Translations under genes and position numbers: made by a program
Part shown: one piece after another, positions 1 through 9,000 of the stretch
How the letters are laid out: each line of letters starts with the position of its first letter
Numbering within the stretch: position 1 is the stretch's first letter
Notes under the pieces: model-generated
What the model saw: only the letters and a program-made list of their open reading frames with translations
The model's database searches: none
Told to the model about the DNA's origin: nothing
NCBI RefSeq assembly: GCF_003711105.1
Contig: NZ_CP023865.1
Coordinates: 3,187,001 to 3,251,000 of the forward strand
Source of the DNA: Actinoplanes teichomyceticus ATCC 31121
Lineage (GTDB): Bacteria > Actinomycetota > Actinomycetes > Mycobacteriales > Micromonosporaceae
Length of the DNA: 64,000 nucleotides
Direction: 5' to 3'

Positions 1-130
1 CACGGTCGACGACCGGCACCGCGTTGATACGGTTCGCGGCGAGCAGGGCGACCAGCTCTCGATACGCAACGTCCGGGCCGACCGCGATCACGTCGGTGGT
101 CATGACGTCGTTGACATGCCAAACCTTCAT
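1..130 (-). CDS. CBS-domain protein, N-terminal part (runs off window)
   Basis: The minus strand reads from an ATG at 130, preceded by GGAGGG, into 43 residues starting MKVWHVNDVMTTDVIAVGPD and ending NRINAVPVVDR. The DVMTTDVIAV start and NAVPVVD segment are the usual opening of a CBS domain, which binds adenosyl ligands and often senses energy status. The rest of the gene lies left of the window, so partner domains and full function cannot be seen. Confidence 0.75.
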   Translation of the reverse strand, partial: MKVWHVNDVMTTDVIAVGPDVAYRELVALLAANRINAVPVVDR

Positions 131-227
131 CGTGCATCCCTCCACCGCCACGCTAGGAAGCGGTGGCACCCGTCCGGCAGGACCGGGCGGCCCGGCCGGA
201 CGGGTCCAACGGCACCCGGTCGGCGGG

Positions 228-1727
228 TCAGGCCTCGGCCAGCACCCAGCGTCCCCGGCCGCGGCGCTTCGCCTCGTACATCGCCGAGTCGGCGGCGCGC
301 AGCGCGTCCCGCTCCCGGGCCGGTTCGCCCCGGCCGTACGCGGCGATGCCGACGCTCGCGCCGACGTCCAGCATCCGGCCGCGGAACGGGATCGGGCGCG
401 CCACGTCGGCGACCACCCGTTCGGCCAGCCGGATCGCGTCGTCGGCCGCCAGCTCCGGGCAGAACAGCACGAACTCGTCACCGCCGAGGCGGACCACCAG
501 GTCGGTGTTGCGTACCGCGCTGGACAGCCGGCCGGCCACCGCGGTGAGCACCGCGTCCCCGGCCTCGTGCCCGTACTCGTCGTTGACCTGCTTGAAGCCG
601 TCGAGGTCGAGGTAGAGCACGGCGACCGGCCCGGATCGCGGCGGCAGGGTCCGGTCCATCTCGTCGGTCAGCATGGCCCGGTTGGGCAGCCCGGTCAGCG
701 CGTCGTGGCGCGCCTGGTAGGCCAGCTGCGCCTGGGCGCGCTCCTGCTCGCGGACCGCGAGGGTGAACCGGGCCAGCACGAACCCGGTGCTCAGCGCGGT
801 GGCCACCAGCGTGGCGACGGCGTTCTTCTCCAGACCCTCCTGGATCAGCGTCAGGGCGGGCGCGGTCAAAAAGGCCAGGCCGAGAAAGAGCACCCGGGAC
901 GGGTGCAGCACCTTGACGTGGCTGCCGGGACGGGTCAGCTCGTCGCGCCCCCGGTGCAGGCACGCCGCGATGAGCAGCGCGTTGCCCAGCATGATCAGCG
1001 GGCCGATGCGCTCCACGAGCCCGTAGTCCAGGAAGTACGGCAGGACGTTGTAGGACACGTCGATGGCCAGGTACAGCACCACCGCGCCGAGCACCAGGAG
1101 CGTCGGGGCGCCGCGGGTGCCGGGCGACAGCGCGATGAACAGGATGCCGGCCAGCAGCACCACATCGGCCACCGGGTAGAGCGGCGGGACGATAGTCTCG
1201 GCCAGCGAGGTGCCCGTGCCCAGCAGCGGCACGATCAGGAACTGCCAGGCGGCCAGCCCGGCGGCGACCGCCAGCGTGAGCCCGTCGAGCACCGCGCCGC
1301 GCATCCGGCCGGGTGCCCGCCGCCGGGCCATCATGGTCAGCGCCACCGCGATCAGCGGGTAGCCGCTGAGCCAGCAGACATCGGCGATGCCGACGCTCGG
1401 CACACCGACCGAGAAGTAGTAGTACGCCAGCTCGATCAGGTCGCCCAGCAGCCACAGCGACTGCGCCAGCGCCACCAGCACCCACGGCCGCCGCGGCGAG
1501 CCGCCCGGGACGCGGGCGGCGGCCACCCAGGCGGCCGTGCACAGGGTCCCGTAGAGCAGCACATAGACGACGTTGCCGAACGTCGTGCCGTACGTCGCCA
1601 TCGCGAGCGCGATGGCGCCGGTGACCCCGCCGAGCAATGCCCACAACCTGCCTGTCGCCATGGGCTGACGATCGGCGGGCGCGCCGTCATGCTGTGCCGA
1701 ACGGGCAGTGAGCCGCACCACATTCAC
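228..1727 (-). CDS. Membrane diguanylate cyclase (GGDEF)
   Basis: About 499 aa. The N-terminal two thirds is hydrophobic, with roughly eight to ten membrane segments. The C-terminal ~170 residues form a GGDEF domain with the intact catalytic motif RLGGDEFVLF near residue 414. An RxxD inhibitory site (RNTD) lies exactly five residues before it, so the enzyme should make c-di-GMP and be product-inhibited. The GTG start at 1727 overlaps the stop of the upstream lipoprotein gene (GTGA), which suggests translational coupling. A start at the internal Met near residue 23 is possible. The context (chemoreceptor, BMP lipoprotein, GGDEF) suggests an input-to-c-di-GMP circuit; the ligand is unknown. Confidence 0.88.
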   Translation of the reverse strand: MNVVRLTARSAQHDGAPADRQPMATGRLWALLGGVTGAIALAMATYGTTFGNVVYVLLYGTLCTAAWVAAARVPGGSPRRPWVLVALAQSLWLLGDLIELAYYYFSVGVPSVGIADVCWLSGYPLIAVALTMMARRRAPGRMRGAVLDGLTLAVAAGLAAWQFLIVPLLGTGTSLAETIVPPLYPVADVVLLAGILFIALSPGTRGAPTLLVLGAVVLYLAIDVSYNVLPYFLDYGLVERIGPLIMLGNALLIAACLHRGRDELTRPGSHVKVLHPSRVLFLGLAFLTAPALTLIQEGLEKNAVATLVATALSTGFVLARFTLAVREQERAQAQLAYQARHDALTGLPNRAMLTDEMDRTLPPRSGPVAVLYLDLDGFKQVNDEYGHEAGDAVLTAVAGRLSSAVRNTDLVVRLGGDEFVLFCPELAADDAIRLAERVVADVARPIPFRGRMLDVGASVGIAAYGRGEPARERDALRAADSAMYEAKRRGRGRWVLAEA

Positions 1728-2761
1728 TTCGTGGGCACCTTCACCGCGCCGCTGAGGATGCGGTACCGCGCCTTCTCCATGCCGGACCGGTACGGGCCCA
1801 GCACCGTGTTGGAGGTGGCGTAGCCGACGCCGTCGACCTTGAGGTCGTAGCGCTTGCTGCCGCCCGCCCGGTCACCCTTGACGAACGCCTGGATCTCCTG
1901 GAAGACCCCGTTGTCCACGCGTTTGAGCATGGAGGTCAGGATCCGCGGCCGGACCGCCTCCGCGGCGCTGGCGTACTGGTCGGAGTCGACGCCGATGGCC
2001 CACGTCCGGGGTGCGGCGGCGACCGCCTCGAACACCCCGCCACCGGACCCGCCGGCGGCCGTGTAGATCACGTCCGCGCCGTCGTCGATCAGCCGCCGGG
2101 CGGCCGACCGCGCCTTGTCCGGCGCCCCGAAACCGCTGAAGTCCGGCGGCTTGCTCAGGTACCGGGCGTCCACCCGGATGTCCGGGTCCACGCTGTGCAC
2201 CCCGGCGGCGTACCCGGCCTGGAACTTGTGGATCAGCGGGACGTCGACGCCGCCGACGAAACCGACTCGGCCGGTGCGGGTGGCCTGCGCGGCCGCCACC
2301 CCGACCAGATAGGAGCCCTGCTCCTCGGAGAACAGCAGCGAGACCACGTTCTTCGCCGACACCGAGTCGTCGTCGATGATCGCGAACAGGGTGTCCGGGA
2401 ACTCCTTGGCCACCGTGCCCACCGCGGCGGCGTACAGGAAGCCGACCGCGATGACCGGGTTGCTGCCGCCCTGCGCGAGCCCGCGCAGGGTGTCCGCCCG
2501 GGCGTCGTCGCTCTCCGCCGCCGTGGTCGCCTCGGTCGCCTCGACCAGCAGCTCCTTCTTCGCCCGGTCCAGTCCCGCGCCGGCGGCGTCGTTGAAGCTC
2601 TTGTCGCCGCGGCCGGCGCTGTCGTAGGCGATCCCGACGTGCACCGCCGCGCGGCCCAGCCCGGAGGAGTCCACCGAGGAGACCGGAACGGTCGCCGCGG
2701 TGCACGCCGACAGGAGGGTGACGGCCGCGGCGAGAACCGCGACCCGGATGCTCTTGGTCAA
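1724..2761 (-). CDS. BMP/PnrA-family substrate-binding lipoprotein
   Basis: 345 aa with a lipoprotein signal peptide ending in the lipobox LLSAC near residue 20. The mature part follows the BMP (Med/PnrA) fold: an early AYDSAGRGDKSFNDAA segment, VIAVGFLYAAAV, then VGFVGGVDVPLIHKFQAGY and IGVDSDQY. Family members usually bind nucleosides for ABC import, but no ABC permease or ATPase gene is adjacent. It sits between a chemoreceptor and a GGDEF gene (10-bp gap upstream, GTGA overlap downstream), so a sensory role is inferred: an extracytoplasmic binding protein feeding the receptor. The ligand is not proven. Confidence 0.85.
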   Translation of the reverse strand: MTKSIRVAVLAAAVTLLSACTAATVPVSSVDSSGLGRAAVHVGIAYDSAGRGDKSFNDAAGAGLDRAKKELLVEATEATTAAESDDARADTLRGLAQGGSNPVIAVGFLYAAAVGTVAKEFPDTLFAIIDDDSVSAKNVVSLLFSEEQGSYLVGVAAAQATRTGRVGFVGGVDVPLIHKFQAGYAAGVHSVDPDIRVDARYLSKPPDFSGFGAPDKARSAARRLIDDGADVIYTAAGGSGGGVFEAVAAAPRTWAIGVDSDQYASAAEAVRPRILTSMLKRVDNGVFQEIQAFVKGDRAGGSKRYDLKVDGVGYATSNTVLGPYRSGMEKARYRILSGAVKVPTK

Positions 2762-2770
2762 CTCAGCTCC

Positions 2771-4375
2771 TCAGTACCGGAACTGCCCGACCGCGTCACG
2801 CAGCGCGGTGGACATGCGACTCAGTTCGGCGGCCGCCTCCCGGGAGCGGGCGACCTCGGCGGAGGTGGCGGCGGTGGCGGCGGCCACCGCCCGGATGTTC
2901 TCCGCGATGCTGGCCGTGCTGGTGGAGGCCGCCACGGCGCCGCGGTTCATCTCGCCGGTGGTCGCGGTCTGCTCCTCCACCGCTCCGGCGATGCTGTTCT
3001 GGTAGTCGCTGATCCGGCCGATGACCTCGCCGATCAGCTCGATCGCGCCGACCGCCGCCTGGGTGTCCGACTGGATCGCCTGGACCAGCGAGTCGATCTC
3101 CTCGGCGGCGCGGGCGCTCTCCTGCGCCAGGTCCTTGACCTCACCGGCGACGACGGCGAACCCCTTGCCCATGTCGCCGGCCCGGGCCGCCTCGATGGTG
3201 GCGTTCAGCGCGAGCAGGTTGGTCTGCGCGGCGATGCTGGTGATCAGCCGGACCGCGTCGCCGATCGCGGAGGACGACGAGCCCAGGTTCCCGACCGTAC
3301 GGTTGGCGGTCTGCGCCGCGGTCACCGCCTCGGCGGCCACCGCGACCGCCTCGGCCGCGTTCCGGGAGATCTCCTCGATCGAGATGCCCATCTCCTCCGA
3401 GCCGGCCGCCATCGTGTCGACGTTGCGGTTGACGTCCTCGGCCGCGCCGGCGACCAGGTCGGCCTGCTGGGAGGTGTCGCCGACGGCCTTCGCGAAGGCG
3501 CCGGAGACGGCGTTGAGCTCGGCCGAGGTCTGGGTGAGCACGTCGGCCTGGTGCGCGACGTCGGAGACGATGGTACGGACGGTGCCGACCGCCTGCCCGA
3601 GCGCGGACGCCATCTGGGCCACCTCGTCGCGGCCCTCGGTCACCGGCTCGACGGTGAGGTCGCCGTCGGCCACCCGGCGCAGCGCGTCGCGGGCGGCGCC
3701 GACCGGCCGGACGATGCTGCGCGTCACCACGATGGCCGACACCGTGCCGAGCAGCAGGGCGAGCGCCGTGGCGACGCCGATGACCAGCTGCGCCCGCTCG
3801 GCGTCGTCCGCGGAGTCGCCGACCGCCGCGACGCTGCGTGCGTCGACCGACGCGGCGAGCTTCTGCGCGGCCACCATCATCCGGTAGTAACTGTTCCAGC
3901 TGTCGTACATGGCGATCTGGTCGGCGTTCCACAGCGCCTGCGCGGTTCCGGGACGGTACGCCGCCACCACCCGGTCGTTGATCGTGACGTAGTCGGCGAG
4001 CTCGTCGTTCAGCTGCTCGAACACGTCCCGCTCGGCGGGGGTCATGCTGGCGACGTCGACGCTGTCGAGGTACGCCTGGAACGCGTCCCGCTCCTGCTGC
4101 CAGGCCTTGTAGGCGACCGAGTCGCCGCCCAGCGCCCGGGCCGCGCCGAGGCGGTAGATGTCGTTGATGAAGCCGGCCTGCCAGCCGTTCAGGGTGCCCG
4201 CGTGGGTCTTGATCTCGCCGGCCTGCCGAGTCAGCAGCTCCAGACGCCGTACCTCAGTGGCGGCGTCACGCTGGGCGACAATGGTCGCGAAGGCGACCGC
4301 GGCGACTGCGAACAGCAGCGTGAGCACGGCGGCGAAGGCGCCGAACAGGCGGGCGCCGATGGTGAATCGCCGCAA
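2771..4375 (-). CDS. Methyl-accepting chemotaxis protein
   Basis: 534 aa. A first membrane helix lies at about residues 8-32, followed by an extracellular four-helix-bundle-like region, a second helix near 200-220, a HAMP domain starting around [11 protein letters not shown], and a long MCP signalling domain to the C-terminus. The conserved hairpin tip reads [17 protein letters not shown]. First gene of a three-gene minus-strand operon with a BMP lipoprotein and a diguanylate cyclase. A chemoreceptor fits a flagellated zoospore-forming actinomycete. No C-terminal pentapeptide tether for CheR is seen. Confidence 0.92.
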   Translation of the reverse strand: MRRFTIGARLFGAFAAVLTLLFAVAAVAFATIVAQRDAATEVRRLELLTRQAGEIKTHAGTLNGWQAGFINDIYRLGAARALGGDSVAYKAWQQERDAFQAYLDSVDVASMTPAERDVFEQLNDELADYVTINDRVVAAYRPGTAQALWNADQIAMYDSWNSYYRMMVAAQKLAASVDARSVAAVGDSADDAERAQLVIGVATALALLLGTVSAIVVTRSIVRPVGAARDALRRVADGDLTVEPVTEGRDEVAQMASALGQAVGTVRTIVSDVAHQADVLTQTSAELNAVSGAFAKAVGDTSQQADLVAGAAEDVNRNVDTMAAGSEEMGISIEEISRNAAEAVAVAAEAVTAAQTANRTVGNLGSSSSAIGDAVRLITSIAAQTNLLALNATIEAARAGDMGKGFAVVAGEVKDLAQESARAAEEIDSLVQAIQSDTQAAVGAIELIGEVIGRISDYQNSIAGAVEEQTATTGEMNRGAVAASTSTASIAENIRAVAAATAATSAEVARSREAAAELSRMSTALRDAVGQFRY

Positions 4376-4596
4376 GGGGGATCCTTCCGTCGAGGTGCCG
4401 GGTTATGATCGCTCCCCTTTTCGGCAGCCTGCGAGGTTCGCTTAGGGTTCCCGGGGGCGCGCTCGGTTGCGCCGAGGTGGTAGAAAGCTTGGCCACGGGC
4501 CCGCGGCGACGCGGGTGACCGGCCGGCGGAGCGCCTGGGATCGTGCCGGTCGGTGCATCGCCAACGGCCGCCGTCACCGCCGTCCGGAGGCCACGC

Positions 4597-5769
4597 ATGG
4601 GCACGGGTGTCCCGCACCGCGTTCGACCGCTCTGGAGTGTGTCGCCGACGTGGATGCCGTCTCCGCTGGAGGAGGCCCGCAGCCACGCGGAGGCGTACTC
4701 CCGCGCCCTGGCGGGTTTGCGCCTGCCGCGACCGCCGCGCCGGGCGGTGGCGTCGGCGGCGCGCAAGGCGGCCGTCTTCCAGGCGCTGCGTCTACTGGTC
4801 GAGACCCGGCTCCGGTGGGCCGGTGGAGCGGTGATCGGGGTGCTGGCCACGAGCGCGCTCCTGGTCGTGGTCCTCGGCTCGGCGCCGGACGGGAACGACC
4901 CGCGCACCGCGAGCGCCGTGCAGACCGCCACGCTGCTGGGGATGCTGGCCGGAGCCGGTGTGGCCGGGCTGCTGTTCCCCAGGCTCATCCTGGTGCGGTG
5001 GTGGGTCCAGAGCCGTCGGCCATGGCTGCGGCCGGTGACCGATGCGGCCGTCTTCGCCGTCCAGATCGCGGCCGCCGCGCTGTGCGGATGGTACGCCGCC
5101 GGGCACGTGGTGGGCTTACCGGCCGGGGTCGCCTGGGGGGTGGTGACGTACCTCGGATTCGCCGGTGCGGGCGCGGTGTGCCGGATCGTCACGGCCCGGT
5201 GGTGGCGCACCCGCTACGGTGACCCGCCGTGGTCGGCGGTCGCCACCGCCGACGTGCTCAAGGTCGCGTGGCTGCTGGCGCGCGACCGTCGGGCCTGGCG
5301 GAGGCCCGCCGCACGCAAGGAACTGGCCGACCTGATCCATGTGCAGACCGTGCAGACCGCTCACCGTTACCGTCAGCTGGCGTACGCGGCCGGCTGGTCC
5401 GCCGGCGACCGCGCGACGATCCTGTCGAGGGGCTGCCGCCTGCAGGGCGCGTTCGATGACTACCGGCACGCGCTGCTGGACGTGACCAGCCAGCGCGAGT
5501 ACGACGCGCTGCTGGACCGGGCCACCTCGCAGACGGCGGCGCTCGCCAACAAGAACTGGGACGGCCTGCCGGAGGGCGGCCAGAGCCGGACCGCGAATCT
5601 GGCGGCGGGCGCGTTGTACAGCACCACCCTGGGCACACTGAGCGGCCTGGCGGTGAACGCCGCGTCCGAACACCTGCCGGATCCGTTCGGCGAGGCCCGG
5701 CCCGCGTGGATCGCGCTGCTCGTCTCGGTGGCTCTGCTCGGCATCAGCGCCTGGCGGAGCGCCCGGTAG
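4597..5769 (+). CDS. Hypothetical multi-pass membrane protein
   Basis: About 390 aa from the ATG at 4597, chosen because GGAGG lies at a good distance upstream (ccggaggccacgc). The N-terminus carries about four hydrophobic segments (AGGAVIGVLATSALLVVVLG, TATLLGMLAGAGVAGLLF, AAVFAVQIAAAALCGWY, WGVVTYLGFAGAGAVCRIV). A soluble ~160-aa region rich in Arg/Ala follows, then a final hydrophobic helix before the C-terminus. The soluble part resembles SLATT-like architecture only loosely. Divergent from the chemoreceptor operon. No recognised family; function unknown. Confidence 0.65.
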   Translation: MGTGVPHRVRPLWSVSPTWMPSPLEEARSHAEAYSRALAGLRLPRPPRRAVASAARKAAVFQALRLLVETRLRWAGGAVIGVLATSALLVVVLGSAPDGNDPRTASAVQTATLLGMLAGAGVAGLLFPRLILVRWWVQSRRPWLRPVTDAAVFAVQIAAAALCGWYAAGHVVGLPAGVAWGVVTYLGFAGAGAVCRIVTARWWRTRYGDPPWSAVATADVLKVAWLLARDRRAWRRPAARKELADLIHVQTVQTAHRYRQLAYAAGWSAGDRATILSRGCRLQGAFDDYRHALLDVTSQREYDALLDRATSQTAALANKNWDGLPEGGQSRTANLAAGALYSTTLGTLSGLAVNAASEHLPDPFGEARPAWIALLVSVALLGISAWRSAR

Positions 5770-5884
5770 CCCCGCGCCCGGTAGCCCCGCGCCCGGAAGC
5801 CGCCGGGGCCCCGCCCCCGCACCACGCGCCGCGCCGGCCGGGGCGGCGCCGGTGTCCGGCGGGCGCCGCGCCGGCCGGGCGCCG

Positions 5885-7099
5885 CTAGCCGGCGGTGGCG
5901 CGGTCCGGTTCGGTCTCGCGGGCGGCCAGCGGCGTACGCAGGGTCCACATGACCGCGGTGGCCGCGGCCGTGACCACGGCGAGGCCCAGCCACGGCGCGG
6001 CCGGCCCGCGCGCGTGCAGGGCGGTGAAGAAGGTCGGCGCCAGGATGTTCGCGAAGGCGAACGTGTACTGGTAGACCGCCAGGTAGCGGCCGCGCTGCGC
6101 GGATGGGGCCGCCGCCGCCGACAGGGCGTTGGAGATCGGCGCGTGGATCAGATCGGCCGCGGCATAGAAGATCATGCCGGCCATCAGGTACGGCACCAGG
6201 GCCCAGTCCGGGACGCCGACCGCCGCCGCGTAGACCAGGGCCCACACCGCCCAGAGCGCGCCGGCCAGCACCAGGCTCTGTGCCCGGGACAGCGGCCGCA
6301 CCAGCCGTACGGCGAGGCGCTGGCCCACGGCGAGCAGCACCGTGTTGGCGGTCAGCAGCGGGCCGACCAGCCAGTGCGGCGCGTGCAGGCCGTCGATCAG
6401 GAAGACCGGCACGGCGACGCCGACGAAGATGCTGCACAGCGCGAAGACCGTGTTGACCGCGATCAGCAGCAGGTAGGGCCGGTCGCGCAGGAGCGGGCGG
6501 TAGCCGCCGCGCATCTGCTCGCCGGCCGGTGGCGTGGCCTCGCGCGGCACCAGCAGCAGCAGGAGCGCCGAGATCAGGAAGCTGGCCGCGTTCAGGTGGA
6601 CCACCGGCTGGTACCAGGAGTACGTGACCGCCACGCCGCCGAGCAGCGCACCGACCCCGGTCGCCGCCATCTGCACCATGCCGGCCACGGCGAAGCGGCG
6701 GTCGGCGTGGCGGGGGTCCTCGCCCGGTTCGGCCAGGCCCGCCACGACCGAGAAGAACGAGGACCAGAACAGCCGCTGCCCGATCGCGGCCACGACCGCC
6801 ACGAGCAGCAGGGAGGCCGGTCCGCGCACCAGCCCGTACGCCGCGTAGGCGGCGGCCTGCAGCACCTGCGCGGCCAGCACCCGGTCGAGCGGGCGCGTGC
6901 GGTCGGCGAAGTGACCGACGATCAGTGGCACCGGCAGCGAGACCAGGGCCGCGATGCTCAGCAGCGGTCCGACGGTGCTCAGCCGCAGCCCGGTGACGTG
7001 GGTGAAGTAGAGCAGCGACACCGGGAGCAGCAGGCCGCTGCCGAGCATGTCGACCGCGAGGGCCAGGGTCAGTGGGACAACCTTGCGTCGAGCGGTCAC
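5885..7099 (-). CDS. Major facilitator superfamily transporter
   Basis: 404 aa, almost wholly hydrophobic, with about 12 predicted helices and the MFS loop 2-3 signature GHFADRTRPLDR near residue 62. GTG start at 7099. Topology and length suit a drug or metabolite exporter of the MFS_1 type. It stands alone, convergent with the membrane protein gene on its left, so the substrate cannot be inferred. The ~115-bp gap on its left contains short GC-rich repeats (cgcgcccggtagcccc type) with no gene. Confidence 0.85.
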   Translation of the reverse strand: MTARRKVVPLTLALAVDMLGSGLLLPVSLLYFTHVTGLRLSTVGPLLSIAALVSLPVPLIVGHFADRTRPLDRVLAAQVLQAAAYAAYGLVRGPASLLLVAVVAAIGQRLFWSSFFSVVAGLAEPGEDPRHADRRFAVAGMVQMAATGVGALLGGVAVTYSWYQPVVHLNAASFLISALLLLLVPREATPPAGEQMRGGYRPLLRDRPYLLLIAVNTVFALCSIFVGVAVPVFLIDGLHAPHWLVGPLLTANTVLLAVGQRLAVRLVRPLSRAQSLVLAGALWAVWALVYAAAVGVPDWALVPYLMAGMIFYAAADLIHAPISNALSAAAAPSAQRGRYLAVYQYTFAFANILAPTFFTALHARGPAAPWLGLAVVTAAATAVMWTLRTPLAARETEPDRATAG

Positions 7100-7166
7100 C
7101 CGCAGTGTTCTAGCAACCCGGCCGGCCCGTCTCCACCCATTTATCCCGGGTGATCCGCGCCCCCGG

Positions 7167-8369
7167 CTACTTGGTCGCGGTGCTGTCGATGACCAGCTCC
7201 GGGTGGTTCAGCAGGAACGGTTCCATCTGGTCCTTGGCGGCGGCGTCGAACAGCTGGCGGGTGACGTCGTTGATGCCTTCGCCGTTGCCGTTGGTGACGA
7301 AGCTGCCGCTGTTGGTGCGGATCGGCAGCAGGTCGGCGGTGGCCAGCCCCTTGAGGCCGTAGAAGAAGTCGGTGGTGGAGACGCCGTTGGTGTCCATCTT
7401 CAGCGAGGAGCCGGCCGCGGCGAGCAGTTTCGACACCTTGCCCAGGTCGGTCAGCACGCCGCTGCTGGTCGCCTTCTTCGCCATGGCGCGCAGCAGCTGC
7501 TGCTGGTGGCGCTGGCGGTCGTAGTCGCCGTTCGCGGAGTGCCGCAGCCGTGAGTACTCCAGCGCCTCCCACGGCTTCATGTTGCGGCAGCCCTTGCGGA
7601 ACCACAGCGCGTTGCGGGGCGGCGAGGTCGGGTCGGCGCCCTTGGCGTACTGCACCTTGCCCTTGGCGTCGATGATGTAGTGGCTCGACCACATGTCCAT
7701 GTCGACGCACATGTACACGCCGCCGAGCGCTTCCAGGATGTCCTTGAAGCCGGAGAAGTCGATGACCAGGACGCCGTTGAAGCTGATCCCGGTCAGCTCG
7801 TGGACGGCCTTGGCGGCGAGCTTGGCGCCGCCGGTCCAGCCGTGCCCGTTCTGCGACCCGAAGTAGAAGGCTGAGTTGATCTTGTCGGTGGCGCCGTCGA
7901 AGCCGATCGACCGGTCCGCCGGGATCCGCGCCATCGTGTCCCGCGGAATGGAGATCATCTCGGCCTTGTCGTGTGAGGCCGGGATGTGCAGGACGATGAT
8001 GGTGTCCGAGCGGGAGCCCTCACCGGTCTTCTCCCAGTCGGTCCGGGTGTCCAGCCCGAGCATCAGCAGGTTGATCGCGCCGTCGGGCAGCTTGCCCCCG
8101 GCGCCGGTCTGGGCCACGCCCACGCCGTCGCCGGCGCCGAGCACCGACGCGGTGGTCTGCACGTTGTCGGTCACCTGGTTGAGGAGGTATTTCGCGGCGG
8201 CGCCGGTGCCCACGCTGAGCACCACCAGCAGCGCCCCGAACGCGGTGGCCAGCTTGGTCCACCACGGGGCGCGGGGGCGCCTGCGGCGTGCCGGGCCGCC
8301 CTTCGGCCGGCCCGCGGGGCCGTCCGCCGGGTGCGGACGGCCGTCGGTCCGGTCGGTTGCCACTGGCAT
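7167..8369 (-). CDS. LytR-CpsA-Psr (LCP) family cell-wall ligase
   Basis: 400 aa. The start at 8369 (MPVATDRTDGR) is chosen because GAGGAG precedes it; the open frame continues upstream without support. A basic cytoplasmic tail is followed by one transmembrane helix (KLATAFGALLVVLSVGTGAAA) and an extracellular LCP domain. The LCP hallmarks are NLLMLGLDTR, SDTIIVLHIP and the Arg-bearing ISIPRDTMARIP, with the later motif EYSRLRHSANGDYDRQRHQQ. LCP enzymes transfer undecaprenyl-linked glycopolymers onto peptidoglycan at the outer membrane face. Single-gene unit. Confidence 0.9.
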   Translation of the reverse strand: MPVATDRTDGRPHPADGPAGRPKGGPARRRRPRAPWWTKLATAFGALLVVLSVGTGAAAKYLLNQVTDNVQTTASVLGAGDGVGVAQTGAGGKLPDGAINLLMLGLDTRTDWEKTGEGSRSDTIIVLHIPASHDKAEMISIPRDTMARIPADRSIGFDGATDKINSAFYFGSQNGHGWTGGAKLAAKAVHELTGISFNGVLVIDFSGFKDILEALGGVYMCVDMDMWSSHYIIDAKGKVQYAKGADPTSPPRNALWFRKGCRNMKPWEALEYSRLRHSANGDYDRQRHQQQLLRAMAKKATSSGVLTDLGKVSKLLAAAGSSLKMDTNGVSTTDFFYGLKGLATADLLPIRTNSGSFVTNGNGEGINDVTRQLFDAAAKDQMEPFLLNHPELVIDSTATK

Positions 8370-8984
8370 GCGATGACTCCTCGACTGAACGGCAAGGCCC
8401 GGCAGACCTCGGAGCGAGGTCTGCGTCCCGCCCGTGGCGGGAAAGAGTAGTGAACCGATCTCACGCTTCCGAGATCGGGCTCTGGCTTGATGCCAGCTGT
8501 GAACCTCCTGAGCATCGAGCCGGCCCGGGGCGGGCGTCGCGGGGTCGCCCGGCTCCGGCGCGCGGATCGAGCCCGGAGCGTACCCCGATGGCTCAAGCCC
8601 GGCTGACGACCCGCGTCCGGGCCCGGCATCGCCGGGGTCGCCGCGCCGGAGCCGAGCCACCTGAGCAGGCGGGCGACGGCTCGGGGGCGCCTCGCGCCGC
8701 GCCGTCGGCCTGTGGACCCGGGGGCGCGCCGTCGGCCTGTGGACCCGGGGGCGCGCCGTCGGCCTGCGGGAAGAACGCTCAGCCGCGACCGACCTGCGAG
8801 CGCGCGGACGCCGGACGCCTGCGGAAGCGGCCGTGCCGACCGGCGTCGGGCCGGTGTCCGCGATCCGCCGGGGCCGGGCCGGTGACGCGCTCCCGCGGGC
8901 TCGCTCAGCGTGGTGCGGGCTCGCTCAGCGTGGTGCGGGCTCGCTCAGCGTGGCGCGGGCTCGCTCAGCGCGGCGCGGGCTCGC
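8370..8984. other. Repeat-rich intergenic region, no gene seen
   Basis: About 615 bp between the LCP gene and the radical SAM gene (both minus strand). It holds two sets of tandem repeats, listed separately, and short inverted repeats such as gacctcggagcgaggtc near 8405 and ccgatctcacgcttccgagatcgg near 8455. No open frame with a plausible ribosome-binding site or family match is seen. Confidence 0.6.
8701..8770. repeat. 27-bp tandem repeat, about 2.5 copies
   Basis: The unit gccgtcggcctgtggacccg(gggcgc) repeats exactly with a 27-bp period, starting at 8701, 8728 and 8755. The third copy is partial and diverges after cggcctg. It is non-coding by appearance. Confidence 0.85.
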
Positions 8985-9000
8985 TCAGCGTGGCGCGGGC
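8897..9000. repeat. 20-bp tandem repeat, five copies
   Basis: The unit tcgctcagcgtggtgcgggc starts at 8901, 8921, 8941, 8961 and 8981. Copies differ only at t/c positions. Each copy contains tca on the plus strand, and the last copy supplies the stop codon (8985-8987) of the minus-strand radical SAM gene. The repeat array therefore extends directly from the 3' end of that gene. Confidence 0.9.

Noticed and set aside
24..1823. Long 599-codon open frame on the plus strand over the GGDEF gene
   Set aside because: Low-complexity Arg/Gly/Pro/Gln-rich translation with no family features; it is the GC-rich antisense shadow of the diguanylate cyclase gene.
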